From positions 1 to 41,164 of the forward strand of contig LUJM01000015.1 of assembly GCA_001689415.1 (NCBI GenBank): a DNA stretch of 41,164 nt. Direction: 5' to 3'. The DNA is from Bacteroidales bacterium M2 (GTDB lineage: Bacteria > Bacteroidota > Bacteroidia > Bacteroidales > Muribaculaceae). The notes below the pieces were generated by a model. That model saw nothing but the letters and a program-made list of their open reading frames with translations, did no database searches and was not told the DNA's origin. Made by a program: the position numbers and the translations under genes. This document shows, one piece after another, positions 25,901 to 34,113 of the stretch (positions within the stretch are counted from its first letter, which is position 1; every line of letters starts with the position of its first letter).

Positions 25901-27555
25901 AACCGTTTATGAATGCCTTCGCGAGCGATATCACAGGTCGTGCATCAGGCCATTGCAGGCTATTCGGCACATTCAAGGAAATCGACCTCGAGGGCGATAT
26001 CTACGCCGACAACGTCGGCCTCAAAATCGATTTTACGAATACCATGTACCACGCCAGCGACAGTGTGCATCTACGCCCGGGCCGAATACAGCTCGACAAC
26101 TTGGTGATACGCGACCCCGAGGGCAATACAGCACGCCTGAGCGGTACGGTAGGCCACACTTACTTCAAATCGCCGACATTCAAATTCAATATCACCCAGG
26201 CTCATAATTTCCTGAGCTATAATGTGACATCGCGGCAGAATCCCGACTGGTATGGTACGATTTACGGTAACGGCGAAGCTTCGATTACCGGTTGGCCGGG
26301 CGTAGTGAACATCTATGTCAATATGGCTACGGCACCTCGCTCCACATTTACATTCGTACTCTCCGACCGTCTTGATGCCGAGGATTACTCATTCCTTACC
26401 TTCCGCGATGTAACACCCGATTCGCTGAAAATTCCGGTTCAAAATACCGATGATACCCCGCTGATTGTCAAGACCCTCAAAGAGGCCATTGCCAATAATG
26501 TGACCGACGAGTCGTCGCAGTACAATATGGATATCGCGGTCAGCGTGACTCCCGATGCCCGTATATCGCTGGTAATGGACCCTGCCGGAGGCGACGAAAT
26601 AAAGGCTGTAGGAGCCGGCAACCTGCATATGGCTTACCATTCGGCAAACAATGACCTCAATATCTGGGGCAAGTACGTAGTACAGACAGGTAGCTACAGG
26701 TTTACACTCCAAGACATCATCATAAAGGATTTTACAATCAAGGAAGGCAGCGAAATACAATTTGACGGCGACCCCTATGGCGTAAAGACAAAGCTATCGG
26801 CATTCTACGCAACCAATGCCAACCTCAGCGACCTTGACGAATCATTCCTGCAGGACAAAGAGGTTGCCCGCACCAATGTGCCTGTTCATGCCCTGATGCA
26901 GGTAAGCGGCGATATTCGCCAGCCGGTGATTGACTTCGACCTCGAGTTCCCTACCCTGACGCAGGACACATACCGCAAGGTGCGCAGTATCGTAAGTACT
27001 GAAGATATGATGAACCGACAGATTATCTATCTTCTCGCGCTCAACCGCTTCTATACGCCCGACTATATGGAATCTACCACCAAGGGCAACGAGCTTTTCT
27101 CGGTGGCATCGTCTACCATTTCAAGCCAGCTTGGCAACATGCTTGGAAAACTGAGCGAGAATTGGAGTATTGCGCCGAACCTGCGTAGCGACCGTGGCGA
27201 TTTCTCGGACGTTGAGGTTGACTTAGCACTGTCGAGCCGACTGCTCAACAACCGCCTTATATTCAACGGCAACTTTGGTTATCGCGACAAATCGCTTAAC
27301 AACAACCAGTTTGTAGGCGACTTCGACATTGAATACCTGCTCAACAAACGCGGCACATGGCGACTGAAAGCTTATAACCGTTACAACGACCGAAACTTCT
27401 ATGTACGTTCGGCCCAAACAACACAGGGCGTAGGCATCATGTTCCGTCGCGATTTCGACAAACTTTTCAATTTTTTACGTCCCAAGCGTAAAGAAAAAAC
27501 AGACAGCACACAAACAGACAGCATATGGAATCAATCAGACAACTCTATAAAATAG
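22999..27555 (+). CDS. tamB: TamB-like inner-membrane / periplasm-spanning protein (DUF490)
   Basis: The 1518-residue protein begins at TTG 22999. An in-frame TGA ends just 6 bases upstream, and a later ATG would cut the membrane helix. Residues about 8-32 form the signal anchor (LVSVLLLMAVVLPAAIYVLL), followed by an AsmA-like start (VDVKCVTIHPFNRATVEGISL). A long beta-rich region follows, and the conserved TamB C-terminal domain occupies about the last 350 residues (IWGKYVVQTGSYRFTLQDII, IIYLLALNRFY, NLRSDRGDFSDVEVDLALSS). The family forms a hydrophobic groove that carries phospholipids, or assists outer-membrane protein assembly. No TamA/BamA-type gene is adjacent here. The last 31 bases overlap sdaA in another frame. 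Confidence 0.92.
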   Translation: MRLIWKIFRALVSVLLLMAVVLPAAIYVLLSLDPVQRMVRDAAASQLTDLLGADVDVKCVTIHPFNRATVEGISLAIGSDTIASIETVSAGFELFPLLSRGEVVVDYALLDGVEAHVSRATPQSPLNIQPIIDRLKSDRPSQKKAFQVEISTVIIRRASATYDVLSEAAPDSAVFDRNHIAINDLAVNAFIPQISDRGYRVHLDHLSFAERSGFVLDKLTGRCHIAPNELLLENFSLALPNSKLAFAPIHIHGAENQTLNSVLRHTPTRIAIENGSEIYPPDLEAFVPILSNISRHFAINMESQACLSTVDLQRFRLRDTDGNAVDIALEAYATGLDSVAGMNYKITHGIVDIDGNEIAHALTPLLKPDVRKILDKLPDLRFSLSGEGSLSRGNISLASDGTAGHIDIDASYGKRGSSTIINGALKLNEFDAGYIAGEPLLGCIDASTDFTATFGRKFRSGSGEINISKLEFKGYTYSNISLIATMLSPQKGEVNLAISDPAARVKAYVLYDGENEAKTIDATATVSHLDLDILGLSNAHPGYKLSGKLLADINSIDLKNLDGTVDISDFRWTDISGQGLVCNRLRLLATPDNKYARLRIESPFIEGELTGHYDFEALVPELKEMLFHFMPALKPLPEKHLAKKKIKVHEGYNAFSFDFTIRQTKELSDFFKLPVRNLYDATLTGKVDSRGGYANFDLSIPYLYNGKVIENTDVFGQFDIPGGEAMLYATTMMPTKKGDMTVAATVRGKDNKIDTHVDWDIARLIPLNGTIDFTATLHSAKTPAGSCFPVEATLDMLPGTINFGDETWHIESSHFNMTPQVLNVDGFALDTGHQRIEINGNISRDPEDNLAVNLDEVRLLPIFETLEIDKAMIGGCATGRITASDLLTGSPRLLCPLLHVDSIGYNRCPIGNADITAKWDNERKGVYLDAAITGFEGRHSQIDGYIFPMGEALDINFAADSVPVAFLKPFMNAFASDITGRASGHCRLFGTFKEIDLEGDIYADNVGLKIDFTNTMYHASDSVHLRPGRIQLDNLVIRDPEGNTARLSGTVGHTYFKSPTFKFNITQAHNFLSYNVTSRQNPDWYGTIYGNGEASITGWPGVVNIYVNMATAPRSTFTFVLSDRLDAEDYSFLTFRDVTPDSLKIPVQNTDDTPLIVKTLKEAIANNVTDESSQYNMDIAVSVTPDARISLVMDPAGGDEIKAVGAGNLHMAYHSANNDLNIWGKYVVQTGSYRFTLQDIIIKDFTIKEGSEIQFDGDPYGVKTKLSAFYATNANLSDLDESFLQDKEVARTNVPVHALMQVSGDIRQPVIDFDLEFPTLTQDTYRKVRSIVSTEDMMNRQIIYLLALNRFYTPDYMESTTKGNELFSVASSTISSQLGNMLGKLSENWSIAPNLRSDRGDFSDVEVDLALSSRLLNNRLIFNGNFGYRDKSLNNNQFVGDFDIEYLLNKRGTWRLKAYNRYNDRNFYVRSAQTTQGVGIMFRRDFDKLFNFLRPKRKEKTDSTQTDSIWNQSDNSIK

Positions 27556-28724
27556 GCCACGGTCCGAGCAGCTCGCATACCATGGGCCCGCAAATGGCTG
27601 CAAACATCTTTGCCGAGCGAACCCGAGGTAAAGCCGAGCGCTTCAGAGTGACTCTGTATGGATCTTTAGCAGCCACCGGCAGGGGACACCTTACCGACCA
27701 GGCAATACTCAATGCCCTCACCCCGGTAGCCCCGACCGAGATAGTATGGCAGCCGGATATAGTTCTGCCGTTTCATACCAACGGCATGAAGTTCGACGCA
27801 CTCGACATGCATGGCAATATCGTTGATACCTGGACAGTATACTCGATCGGTGGCGGAGACATTGTAGAGGAAGGCGAACAAAAGTCTGCCGGGAAATCAA
27901 TTTACCCGCTGTCGAAAATCAAGGACATCCAGGCAGAGTGCGAAAAAAACGGCACAAGCTATTGGGAGTACGTCAACCGTTACGAAGACCCCGACATCTG
28001 GGATTATCTACGCCAGGTATGGAACGTTATGAAAGCCGCAGTCGAGCGCGGTATCGAAGCCGAGGGAGTGCTGCCCGGCGGCCTTGGGGTACGCCGCAAA
28101 GCTGTTAGCTACTATGTGCATGCCGAAGGATATAACCAGTCGCTCAAAAGCCGTGGACTTGTATACGCATATGCCTTGGCGGTAAGTGAAGAGAATGCTT
28201 CGGGCGGAGAAATAGTCACCGCACCGACATGCGGCTCGTGCGGCATAGTGCCTGCGGTACTCTACCACCTGCACAAATCAAAAGGTTTCTCAGAACAACG
28301 CATACTCCGCGCCCTTGCAACAGCCGGACTATTCGGCAATGTCGTGAAACACAATGCATCGGTATCGGGCGCTGAAGTGGGTTGCCAGGGCGAAGTGGGC
28401 GTAGCGTGCGCCATGGCTGCAGCTGCTGCGTCACAACTGTTTGGCGGTACTGTGGCACAGATTGAGTATTCTGCAGAAATGGGACTCGAGCATCACCTCG
28501 GCCTTACATGCGACCCTGTTTGCGGCCTCGTGCAGATACCATGTATCGAACGCAACGCTTATGCTGCCGCCAGAGCGCTCGATGCCAACCTATACGCAGC
28601 ATTCAGCGACGGTAGGCACAGCGTTGACTTTGACCGCATTGTCGAAGTGATGAAACAGACCGGACACGATATACCCTCGCTTTATAAGGAAACAGCAATG
28701 GGCGGTCTGGCAGCCATACAATAA
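27525..28724 (+). CDS. sdaA: iron-sulfur L-serine ammonia-lyase (single chain)
   Basis: The 399-residue protein fuses the beta and alpha domains of L-serine dehydratase. It starts MESIRQLYKIGHGPSSSHTM, the conserved opening of the family, which fixes the start inside the end of tamB (31-base overlap). Probable [4Fe-4S] ligands are the cysteines of TAPTCGSCGIVPAV and the DPVCGLVQIPCIERNA segment. The enzyme converts L-serine to pyruvate and ammonia in the cytoplasm and is oxygen-sensitive, which suits an anaerobe. Translation is probably coupled to tamB through the overlap; no functional link between them is evident. Confidence 0.95.
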   Translation: MESIRQLYKIGHGPSSSHTMGPQMAANIFAERTRGKAERFRVTLYGSLAATGRGHLTDQAILNALTPVAPTEIVWQPDIVLPFHTNGMKFDALDMHGNIVDTWTVYSIGGGDIVEEGEQKSAGKSIYPLSKIKDIQAECEKNGTSYWEYVNRYEDPDIWDYLRQVWNVMKAAVERGIEAEGVLPGGLGVRRKAVSYYVHAEGYNQSLKSRGLVYAYALAVSEENASGGEIVTAPTCGSCGIVPAVLYHLHKSKGFSEQRILRALATAGLFGNVVKHNASVSGAEVGCQGEVGVACAMAAAAASQLFGGTVAQIEYSAEMGLEHHLGLTCDPVCGLVQIPCIERNAYAAARALDANLYAAFSDGRHSVDFDRIVEVMKQTGHDIPSLYKETAMGGLAAIQ

Positions 28725-28773
28725 TATATACTTTTTAACAACACTGCGCCAAGATATAGCACATACATGTTCG

Positions 28774-28781
28774 TAACTTTG
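28774..28781 (+). promoter_or_regulatory. -7 element upstream of a 25-codon reading frame
   Basis: TAACTTTG matches TAnnTTTG exactly. It lies about 40 bases upstream of the short frame at 28822 and well downstream of sdaA, so something between sdaA and the EFR1 gene may be transcribed separately. No convincing -33 element is seen. Confidence 0.45.
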
Positions 28782-28821
28782 TACCCGAAGCCAATGGTGG
28801 TTTCGCAAATACAACAACGAC

Positions 28822-28899
28822 ATGTTTCACATTCTCGCTCTCACCCTCATCATTGCCTGGTCTTTTCAGGCATTTAAAGAATTAAATCTTATGAAATAA
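28822..28899 (+). CDS. candidate 25-residue single-TM small protein
   Basis: The frame reads MFHILALTLIIAWSFQAFKE followed by LNLMK and a stop. It is one hydrophobic helix with a charged C-terminus, like known small membrane proteins. A -7 promoter element lies 41 bases upstream and a perfect 11-bp hairpin 22 bases downstream, so the stretch resembles a compact transcription unit. It is not recognised from any family. The same region could be a small RNA whose reading frame is accidental. Confidence 0.35.
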   Translation: MFHILALTLIIAWSFQAFKELNLMK

Positions 28900-28920
28900 G
28901 TTGATTCAACTCTCTCATGC

Positions 28921-28951
28921 CGGCGCAGATATTTTTAGAGTATCTGCGCCG
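28921..28951 (+). terminator. hairpin downstream of the small reading frame
   Basis: CGGCGCAGATA (28921-28931) pairs perfectly with TATCTGCGCCG (28941-28951) around a nine-base loop TTTTTAGAG. No T tract follows on either strand, so its terminator function is uncertain. Confidence 0.45.
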
Positions 28952-28958
28952 ATGTATA

Positions 28959-28987
28959 TTGAGACTGCGCTATTTATAGTATCTTTG
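28959..28987 (+). promoter_or_regulatory. Bacteroidota-type promoter for the EFR1 gene
   Basis: TATCTTTG at 28980-28987 matches TAnnTTTG, with TTG at 28959-28961 as the -33 element (18-base gap). The ATG at 29010 would follow a short leader of roughly 16 bases. Confidence 0.6.
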
Positions 28988-29009
28988 CACAATAAATGAA
29001 TATAGCTAT

Positions 29010-29771
29010 ATGGTTTACACATATTATTTCAGCGCAAGCAATACCACAGATAGAATTGTAAAAGCCCTTGCCGAGGGCATAGGCTTAGCGGCGATACACA
29101 ATAATATTACCAAGCCGGATTCGAAGATAAACACATCATTTAAGTGCGACGATATTGTGATATTTGCAGCACCTGTTTTCGGCGGTCGAATTCCCGCAAT
29201 CGCAGCCGAACGATTCAGGCAAATCAAAGGCGAAGGGCAGAAATGCATAGTGGTAGCCACTTACGGCAACCGCGACTACGACGACGCTCTTGTAGAGATG
29301 TGTGACCTGGCATCAGAGGGCGGATTCTCTCTCATCGCAGCCGGTGCATTCATAGCGCAGCATAGTATAGTACCTGCTGTGGCAGCTTCTCGGCCCGACC
29401 GTGATGATTTAAACAAAATCAGCGAGTTTGCCTCTGAAATCAAAACGGCTATCGCCGCTGATGCTCTGCTTGACCGCCACAGCGTAAAAGGCAACAGGCC
29501 ATACAAAATCTACGGCGGAGTACCACTACAGCCTGTCGTTGACAATAAATTGTGCGACAGTTGCGGTAAATGTATGAGGGAATGTCCTGTCGGAGCAATC
29601 ACGAGCCCCGAATCTACAGACTCCGCAAAATGTATTTCCTGCACAAGGTGCATTGTAGTGTGTCCCAATCACGCCCGTAAATTCGGCGGACTCAAATACA
29701 AGGCTTTTGTGCCGATATTCAAACTCAAATGCTCTGCCCGACGCGAACCCGAATGGTTTGTAGGAAAATAG
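29010..29771 (+). CDS. EFR1-family flavodoxin / 4Fe-4S ferredoxin protein
   Basis: The 253-residue protein joins an N-terminal flavodoxin-like domain to a C-terminal dicluster ferredoxin domain. The flavodoxin part has the FMN-loop motif YYFSASNTTDRIVKAL and IVVATYGNRDYDDAL. The ferredoxin part has two [4Fe-4S] motifs, CDSCGKCMRECPVG and CISCTRCIVVCPNH. EFR1-type proteins are cytoplasmic electron carriers of anaerobes; partner reductases are unknown. It has its own promoter, and the next gene follows after 20 bases. Confidence 0.92.
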   Translation: MVYTYYFSASNTTDRIVKALAEGIGLAAIHNNITKPDSKINTSFKCDDIVIFAAPVFGGRIPAIAAERFRQIKGEGQKCIVVATYGNRDYDDALVEMCDLASEGGFSLIAAGAFIAQHSIVPAVAASRPDRDDLNKISEFASEIKTAIAADALLDRHSVKGNRPYKIYGGVPLQPVVDNKLCDSCGKCMRECPVGAITSPESTDSAKCISCTRCIVVCPNHARKFGGLKYKAFVPIFKLKCSARREPEWFVGK

Positions 29772-29791
29772 ACCGGCTGTCGGAATAAAAG

Positions 29792-31057
29792 ATGACGCGC
29801 AAGGAACTAAAGAAAAAGATAGCCGACGAACGACGCAGGCAGGGCCGGAAATATGGTTTCCGCCAGAGTGCCTATATCAATTTCAAGGTCGAGAGCGGCT
29901 ACTTTTTCTGCATCTACAACTTCAGCGGAAACATCAAACTGACCGTCAAGCCCATGTATGCCGACGATTTGTGGTGGGAAATATGGGGTGCGGAAGACAA
30001 TAAAAACGAGCCGATGAGTCTGCGCGGAACCGGTGCGTTTTCGTTATCGGGTCAAGTCTTGGAGATCTACAATGTCATTGAACCGGACTCGGACTTTGAG
30101 CCTGAACAATTAGCCCAAGAATTCGACCGATTATTCGAAAATGTAAATTCTCGAATCGCCGAGTTTTTGAGCCAAAATCCTGATGCTGATAAATTCTATC
30201 CAGACGAAGACAAAATGTATTTCGACCCGGATAGATTGTTGTATCTCATAGCCCTTATCCACAACGGCAGGGAATGTGAGGTAGTCGAGATAATCAAGCA
30301 AGCACGGCAAAACAAGCATAAGTGCGTATTTCGCAGCGGATTTATGAGTGATAGTTACACATTTATCCTCAGGTGGTGTAAGCGTGACAATTTAGTATTC
30401 AGAGTCTGGCATAAACTGTCAAAGAAGCTTATTGTTTCGGGTGCGTCAGATAAAATCCTCAAATACGGAAAAGACACCTTAAACAGGGAAAAAGAAGTAC
30501 GTAAAGCATCGTTTCTCCGTACTCCTACTATGCTGCAAAAAGCAGTGTCGATGATTATTTTTATCCCAATTGGAATATACCTATTCGATCTTGACCGACG
30601 CACGCTTTATAATTTTCCGCTGTATCTGTTGTTAGGTTTTTGCCTGGCTGCCACTTTGCTTTTCTTATTCTTATTGCTTCGTCACGCTAAGAATCTAAAA
30701 GATATTGTGATCGATATTTGTTTTAGTGCCATGTTTGGAATATGTGCCGGAGCAGTTGCGTTTTATGTTTCAGTAAGCTCGTTTGAAGTCGTGAACTATC
30801 TGTTTGCCGATAGTAAACCGGTTACAGCAAGCGCAATTGTAACAAGCGGAAAAAAAGAAATACGCAGTCATGGTCGACACTCAATCAGTCGTCATTACAC
30901 CTTGGTAAAACTGATTGATGAAGACCGATACGTATGGATAGATGATATTCGATTATTTCACGTTCCTTCGTATAGCACAATCGATATTACATATTATCGG
31001 GGGCTGTTTGGTATCGATGTTTTCGATGATTACACTGTTAAAGAAAAGAGCAAATAG
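29792..31057 (+). CDS. hypothetical protein with three TM helices in its C-terminal half
   Basis: This 421-residue protein is not recognised. Residues 1-240 look soluble and are rich in charged and aromatic residues. They appear to contain two related segments, one around YINFKVESGYFFCIYNFSG and one around HKCVFRSGFMSDSYTFILRW. Three hydrophobic helices follow at about 248-268 (AVSMIIFIPIGIYLF), 272-297 (FPLYLLLGFCLAATLLFLF) and 303-328 (IDICFSAMFGICAGAVAFYV). A soluble tail of about 80 residues ends the protein. It starts 20 bases after the EFR1 gene and may be co-transcribed. AT content rises inside this gene. Confidence 0.8.
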   Translation: MTRKELKKKIADERRRQGRKYGFRQSAYINFKVESGYFFCIYNFSGNIKLTVKPMYADDLWWEIWGAEDNKNEPMSLRGTGAFSLSGQVLEIYNVIEPDSDFEPEQLAQEFDRLFENVNSRIAEFLSQNPDADKFYPDEDKMYFDPDRLLYLIALIHNGRECEVVEIIKQARQNKHKCVFRSGFMSDSYTFILRWCKRDNLVFRVWHKLSKKLIVSGASDKILKYGKDTLNREKEVRKASFLRTPTMLQKAVSMIIFIPIGIYLFDLDRRTLYNFPLYLLLGFCLAATLLFLFLLLRHAKNLKDIVIDICFSAMFGICAGAVAFYVSVSSFEVVNYLFADSKPVTASAIVTSGKKEIRSHGRHSISRHYTLVKLIDEDRYVWIDDIRLFHVPSYSTIDITYYRGLFGIDVFDDYTVKEKSK

Positions 31058-31108
31058 TTTATCAATACATTTTAACTCTTATAATGAACTTAGATTGAGA
31101 AAAACACT

Positions 31109-31116
31109 TAACTTTG
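31109..31116 (+). promoter_or_regulatory. -7 promoter element before the lipoprotein pair
   Basis: TAACTTTG is an exact TAnnTTTG element 35 bases upstream of ATG 31151. The spacing to an upstream TTG is not canonical, so only the -7 part is supported. Confidence 0.5.
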
Positions 31117-31150
31117 CAAGCATATTGAATCGTTATAGACAACATCACAT

Positions 31151-31897
31151 ATGAAAAAGCACTTGACTACCCTGCTCTGCGCTTTCAGCCTGCTACTCAT
31201 TTCCTGCAGCAACGACGAGCCTCAGATACCTACCAACGCTATCACCGTAAACATGATGATTGGAGATAGCGAAACGACTATCGGCGGTTCGGATGTATAC
31301 ATCAACTCGTCGAACAACTTCACCACATCATATTGCGGCATAGCTGACTTTGGTACAAAGGGCAGCTTCAATCAGAATCCCAACCTGACCCAGATTGCAC
31401 AAGAGGTAGCTGTTACGCCCGGCAATTACTACCAGATAGTCAATTCAAAAGACATCAGCACTGTCGCCGGCGAGAGGGCATATCCTATCAATACCAACTA
31501 TTACAACGTATACGTCGATTCGCCAATTTACGACAAAGAAAACGATGTATGCGGTGCTAAAGTTAAATATGCAGAATGTTTCCCGGCTGTTTCTGACAAG
31601 ATTCTTCCAAAATGGGGGTCGACCTTCGCTCTTTACTTGCAAGCATGGAATAGCTATGAAGAACTCGCAACATACATGTTCGAAAAAAATGTAGAGATTG
31701 ACAAAAACTACAGGATTTACGACGTAGACGGCGATACGAACCTTATGGATAATCTCGATGTAATGATCCAAGGCAATGTGATAGAGTTCTCAAACAAATC
31801 ATTCACGCCCAACAGCAAAGCCGAAGTAGTAGTTTTCGTTCGACACGAAAGCCTCTACACCGAAGTCCATTTTATTATAACATCTTCAATTAATTAA
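31151..31897 (+). CDS. hypothetical lipoprotein
   Basis: This 248-residue protein has a lipoprotein signal: LTTLLCAFSLLLISC, with the lipobox cysteine followed by SNDEP. Ser, Asn and Asp just after the Cys fit Bacteroidota surface-lipoprotein export signals, so surface exposure is plausible. The remainder is beta-rich, with many Asn, Tyr and Thr, and has no motif I recognise. A second lipoprotein gene begins three bases after its stop, so the two are almost certainly one operon. Confidence 0.82.
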   Translation: MKKHLTTLLCAFSLLLISCSNDEPQIPTNAITVNMMIGDSETTIGGSDVYINSSNNFTTSYCGIADFGTKGSFNQNPNLTQIAQEVAVTPGNYYQIVNSKDISTVAGERAYPINTNYYNVYVDSPIYDKENDVCGAKVKYAECFPAVSDKILPKWGSTFALYLQAWNSYEELATYMFEKNVEIDKNYRIYDVDGDTNLMDNLDVMIQGNVIEFSNKSFTPNSKAEVVVFVRHESLYTEVHFIITSSIN

Positions 31898-31899
31898 AT

Positions 31900-32361
31900 A
31901 TGGCAAGAATTGGCAAGGCCCTGTTAGCGTGTATAATGGTGCTATTGATTTCGGCCTGCACCACATCGAAATCGACAGTTTCAAGCACCGTAAATCTCGC
32001 TCAATACGAGTATGCGTCGATTATCAACAACGACACATACCATATTCCGGCCGAATTGATGGAATATGAAATACAGCTGTTCGATGCCGTAGATTCTTCA
32101 CGACTGAAACTAATAAGCGACCGAAGAATCTACGAACTTGATAATAGCCGGAAGAGCAAACTCCTGCTGGTAAAATACGGCGTAAACCATAGCGAAGAAG
32201 AAACCATAGTTACCGTCAACTTCATCGATTATATGACCGGCAGGCCGGTGGCATCGTGCCGTGGAGCATATTCTTCGCTGGGCGTTGCCGGTGCCTCTCA
32301 CGATATCAAGGAAGCAATTAAAAGAGTCTCCAAACAGATATCATCCACATTCCCCCAATAA
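31900..32361 (+). CDS. small hypothetical lipoprotein
   Basis: This 153-residue protein has the signal ALLACIMVLLISAC followed by TTSKSTV. It contains a segment typical of small periplasmic lipoproteins of the kind that appear beside outer-membrane enzymes (VNFIDYMTGRPVASCRGAYS, then a helix IKEAIKRVSKQI). The segment recalls DUF4136-type or LPS-assembly-like lipoproteins, but the match is not strong enough to name. It lies three bases after the previous lipoprotein gene and 88 bases before the LRR-transglutaminase gene. Confidence 0.8.
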   Translation: MARIGKALLACIMVLLISACTTSKSTVSSTVNLAQYEYASIINNDTYHIPAELMEYEIQLFDAVDSSRLKLISDRRIYELDNSRKSKLLLVKYGVNHSEEETIVTVNFIDYMTGRPVASCRGAYSSLGVAGASHDIKEAIKRVSKQISSTFPQ

Positions 32362-32449
32362 TAGCTTCGCATAAACAGTGCTTAATGTTAGTTCCATTTT
32401 CGGCATTCTACTTTGGGTGTTTTGGATTATGTAAATATTAGAATTATAT

Positions 32450-34033
32450 ATGAAACCATTTTTTAGCTTCTTGGTGCTTGTGTTATTTTCTGCAAGCATG
32501 CCAACATTGGCCGAGAACATCACAATCAAATCACCCGAATACTTCAAAGAACCAATCCGCGATGGGCACGAACTGTTTCCCGACAGCCTTGTCTATTCAA
32601 GCGATGCCGAAGAAATCGTTATTCCCGATGTCGGCGTGTTCGGATGTCTGGACGGAAGCAAGTTCCCGAAATTGAAGAAAATAAGCTTTGGCAACGCAGA
32701 CTACCTGTCCGGTGGATTGCTCAGCGATATGCCGATGCTCGAAGAAGTGGTATTCAATGGTATGATAGGCCACTTTGACTGTACGTTCATCAGAAACTGC
32801 CCAAAGCTAAAGTCTATCGTATTTAAAGGTCCGGTTTCGACAACCGGTGGCCCGGGATTTATCTATAATCTACCAAGTCTCGAAAGCGTCGTTTTCGAAA
32901 GTATCGTGGTTTCTTTAGGCGTAGAAGTTGACGACAGCTACATTTGTCCGAAGCTGCACGGTATCACAAATAAAGGTGCATTCTTAGAAGTATATAACGA
33001 CAGTATTACCCCTGCTGCAACTATCGAACAACTACAATCCAATCCTCGTCTGATTGCCGACATGGAGAAGCTTGCAAAGTGGCAGGGAGAAGTCCTCAGG
33101 GCTAAGAATCCGAGGTGGATGCGCAAGTGGCAATATCAGGCAGCAAAAATATTGCAACCGGTACTATCAAAACTCGGTAATAAAGAAGCTGACAGCCTGA
33201 AAGCAGACATGGAATATGCCTGGAATCTGGGCGATGACGTCAAGAGTGAGCTTGAAATTCTAAAAGAATCTCCGGCCTACGACGTTGCCGGTTCGCCCAA
33301 GACTACAAAATTTCTCTATGCAGATTCTACCGACGTTCTCCTTACACTGTCACGCAAACGATTTAATCTCGACAGCATAGCCGGGAATGGCGACGATATA
33401 AGCCGAATCAAAAACCTGCTATATTGGGTTCACAACAGCATTCCACACGACGGTAGTAATGGCGTTGCACCCGGTCCTCGCAATTTGAGAAATACATACG
33501 ACAGTGCTCGTCGCGACAGCTGTGGATATAACTGCCGTGCCCTTGCAATATGTCTTACCGAGGCTCTGCTCGCCGAAGGTATTCCGGCAAGATACATCAC
33601 GTGTTTGCCAAAAGCTTGGGACACCGACAATGACTGCCATGTGATATGCGTGGCATGGAGCAAATCATTGAATAAATGGATTTGGGTCGACCCTACTTTC
33701 GCTGCTTATATAACCGACGAAAACGGGCTGTTGCTGCATCCCGGTGAAGTGCGCTACAGACTGCAGCACGATTTACCGGTTGTATTAAACAAGGATGCAA
33801 ACTGGAACAATGAATGGGCTAAGACAAAGGAGGATTACATCGACTACTATATGGCTAAAAACCTATATATCCTTCAAGCAAACATAATAAACCAAGCAGA
33901 ACCTGAAGGACCAAGCAGCCACGAACAAGGCCTCCATGTAGCCCTCGTACCCAATGGAGTTGTGTATAAATATACCAATTACCAGACCTCCGACGAGGAC
34001 TGGTTCTGGCAAGCCCCCGAAAGCGTAAAGTAA
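32450..34033 (+). CDS. secreted LRR-like plus transglutaminase-like protein
   Basis: The 527-residue protein has a signal peptide (FFSFLVLVLFSASMPTLAE). Residues about 45-185 carry BspA-like leucine-rich repeats (FPKLKKISFGNADYL, MPMLEEVVFNGM, CPKLKSIVFKGP, LPSLESVVFESI). The C-terminal part is a transglutaminase-like domain with a full triad: Cys362 (GYNCRALAICLTEAL), His397 (NDCHVICVAW) and Asp414 (WIWVDPTF). Such enzymes are usually cysteine peptidases or amidases. The LRR face may bind the target (inference). It sits just downstream of two lipoprotein genes and could act with them at the envelope. Confidence 0.88.
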   Translation: MKPFFSFLVLVLFSASMPTLAENITIKSPEYFKEPIRDGHELFPDSLVYSSDAEEIVIPDVGVFGCLDGSKFPKLKKISFGNADYLSGGLLSDMPMLEEVVFNGMIGHFDCTFIRNCPKLKSIVFKGPVSTTGGPGFIYNLPSLESVVFESIVVSLGVEVDDSYICPKLHGITNKGAFLEVYNDSITPAATIEQLQSNPRLIADMEKLAKWQGEVLRAKNPRWMRKWQYQAAKILQPVLSKLGNKEADSLKADMEYAWNLGDDVKSELEILKESPAYDVAGSPKTTKFLYADSTDVLLTLSRKRFNLDSIAGNGDDISRIKNLLYWVHNSIPHDGSNGVAPGPRNLRNTYDSARRDSCGYNCRALAICLTEALLAEGIPARYITCLPKAWDTDNDCHVICVAWSKSLNKWIWVDPTFAAYITDENGLLLHPGEVRYRLQHDLPVVLNKDANWNNEWAKTKEDYIDYYMAKNLYILQANIINQAEPEGPSSHEQGLHVALVPNGVVYKYTNYQTSDEDWFWQAPESVK

Positions 34034-34113
34034 CATCAACTGCTCATAAATCCAAAGAACTGCCAAACGGACATAAAAAGCAATCTCTTAGAATAGTTTT
34101 ATTGAACTTACTA

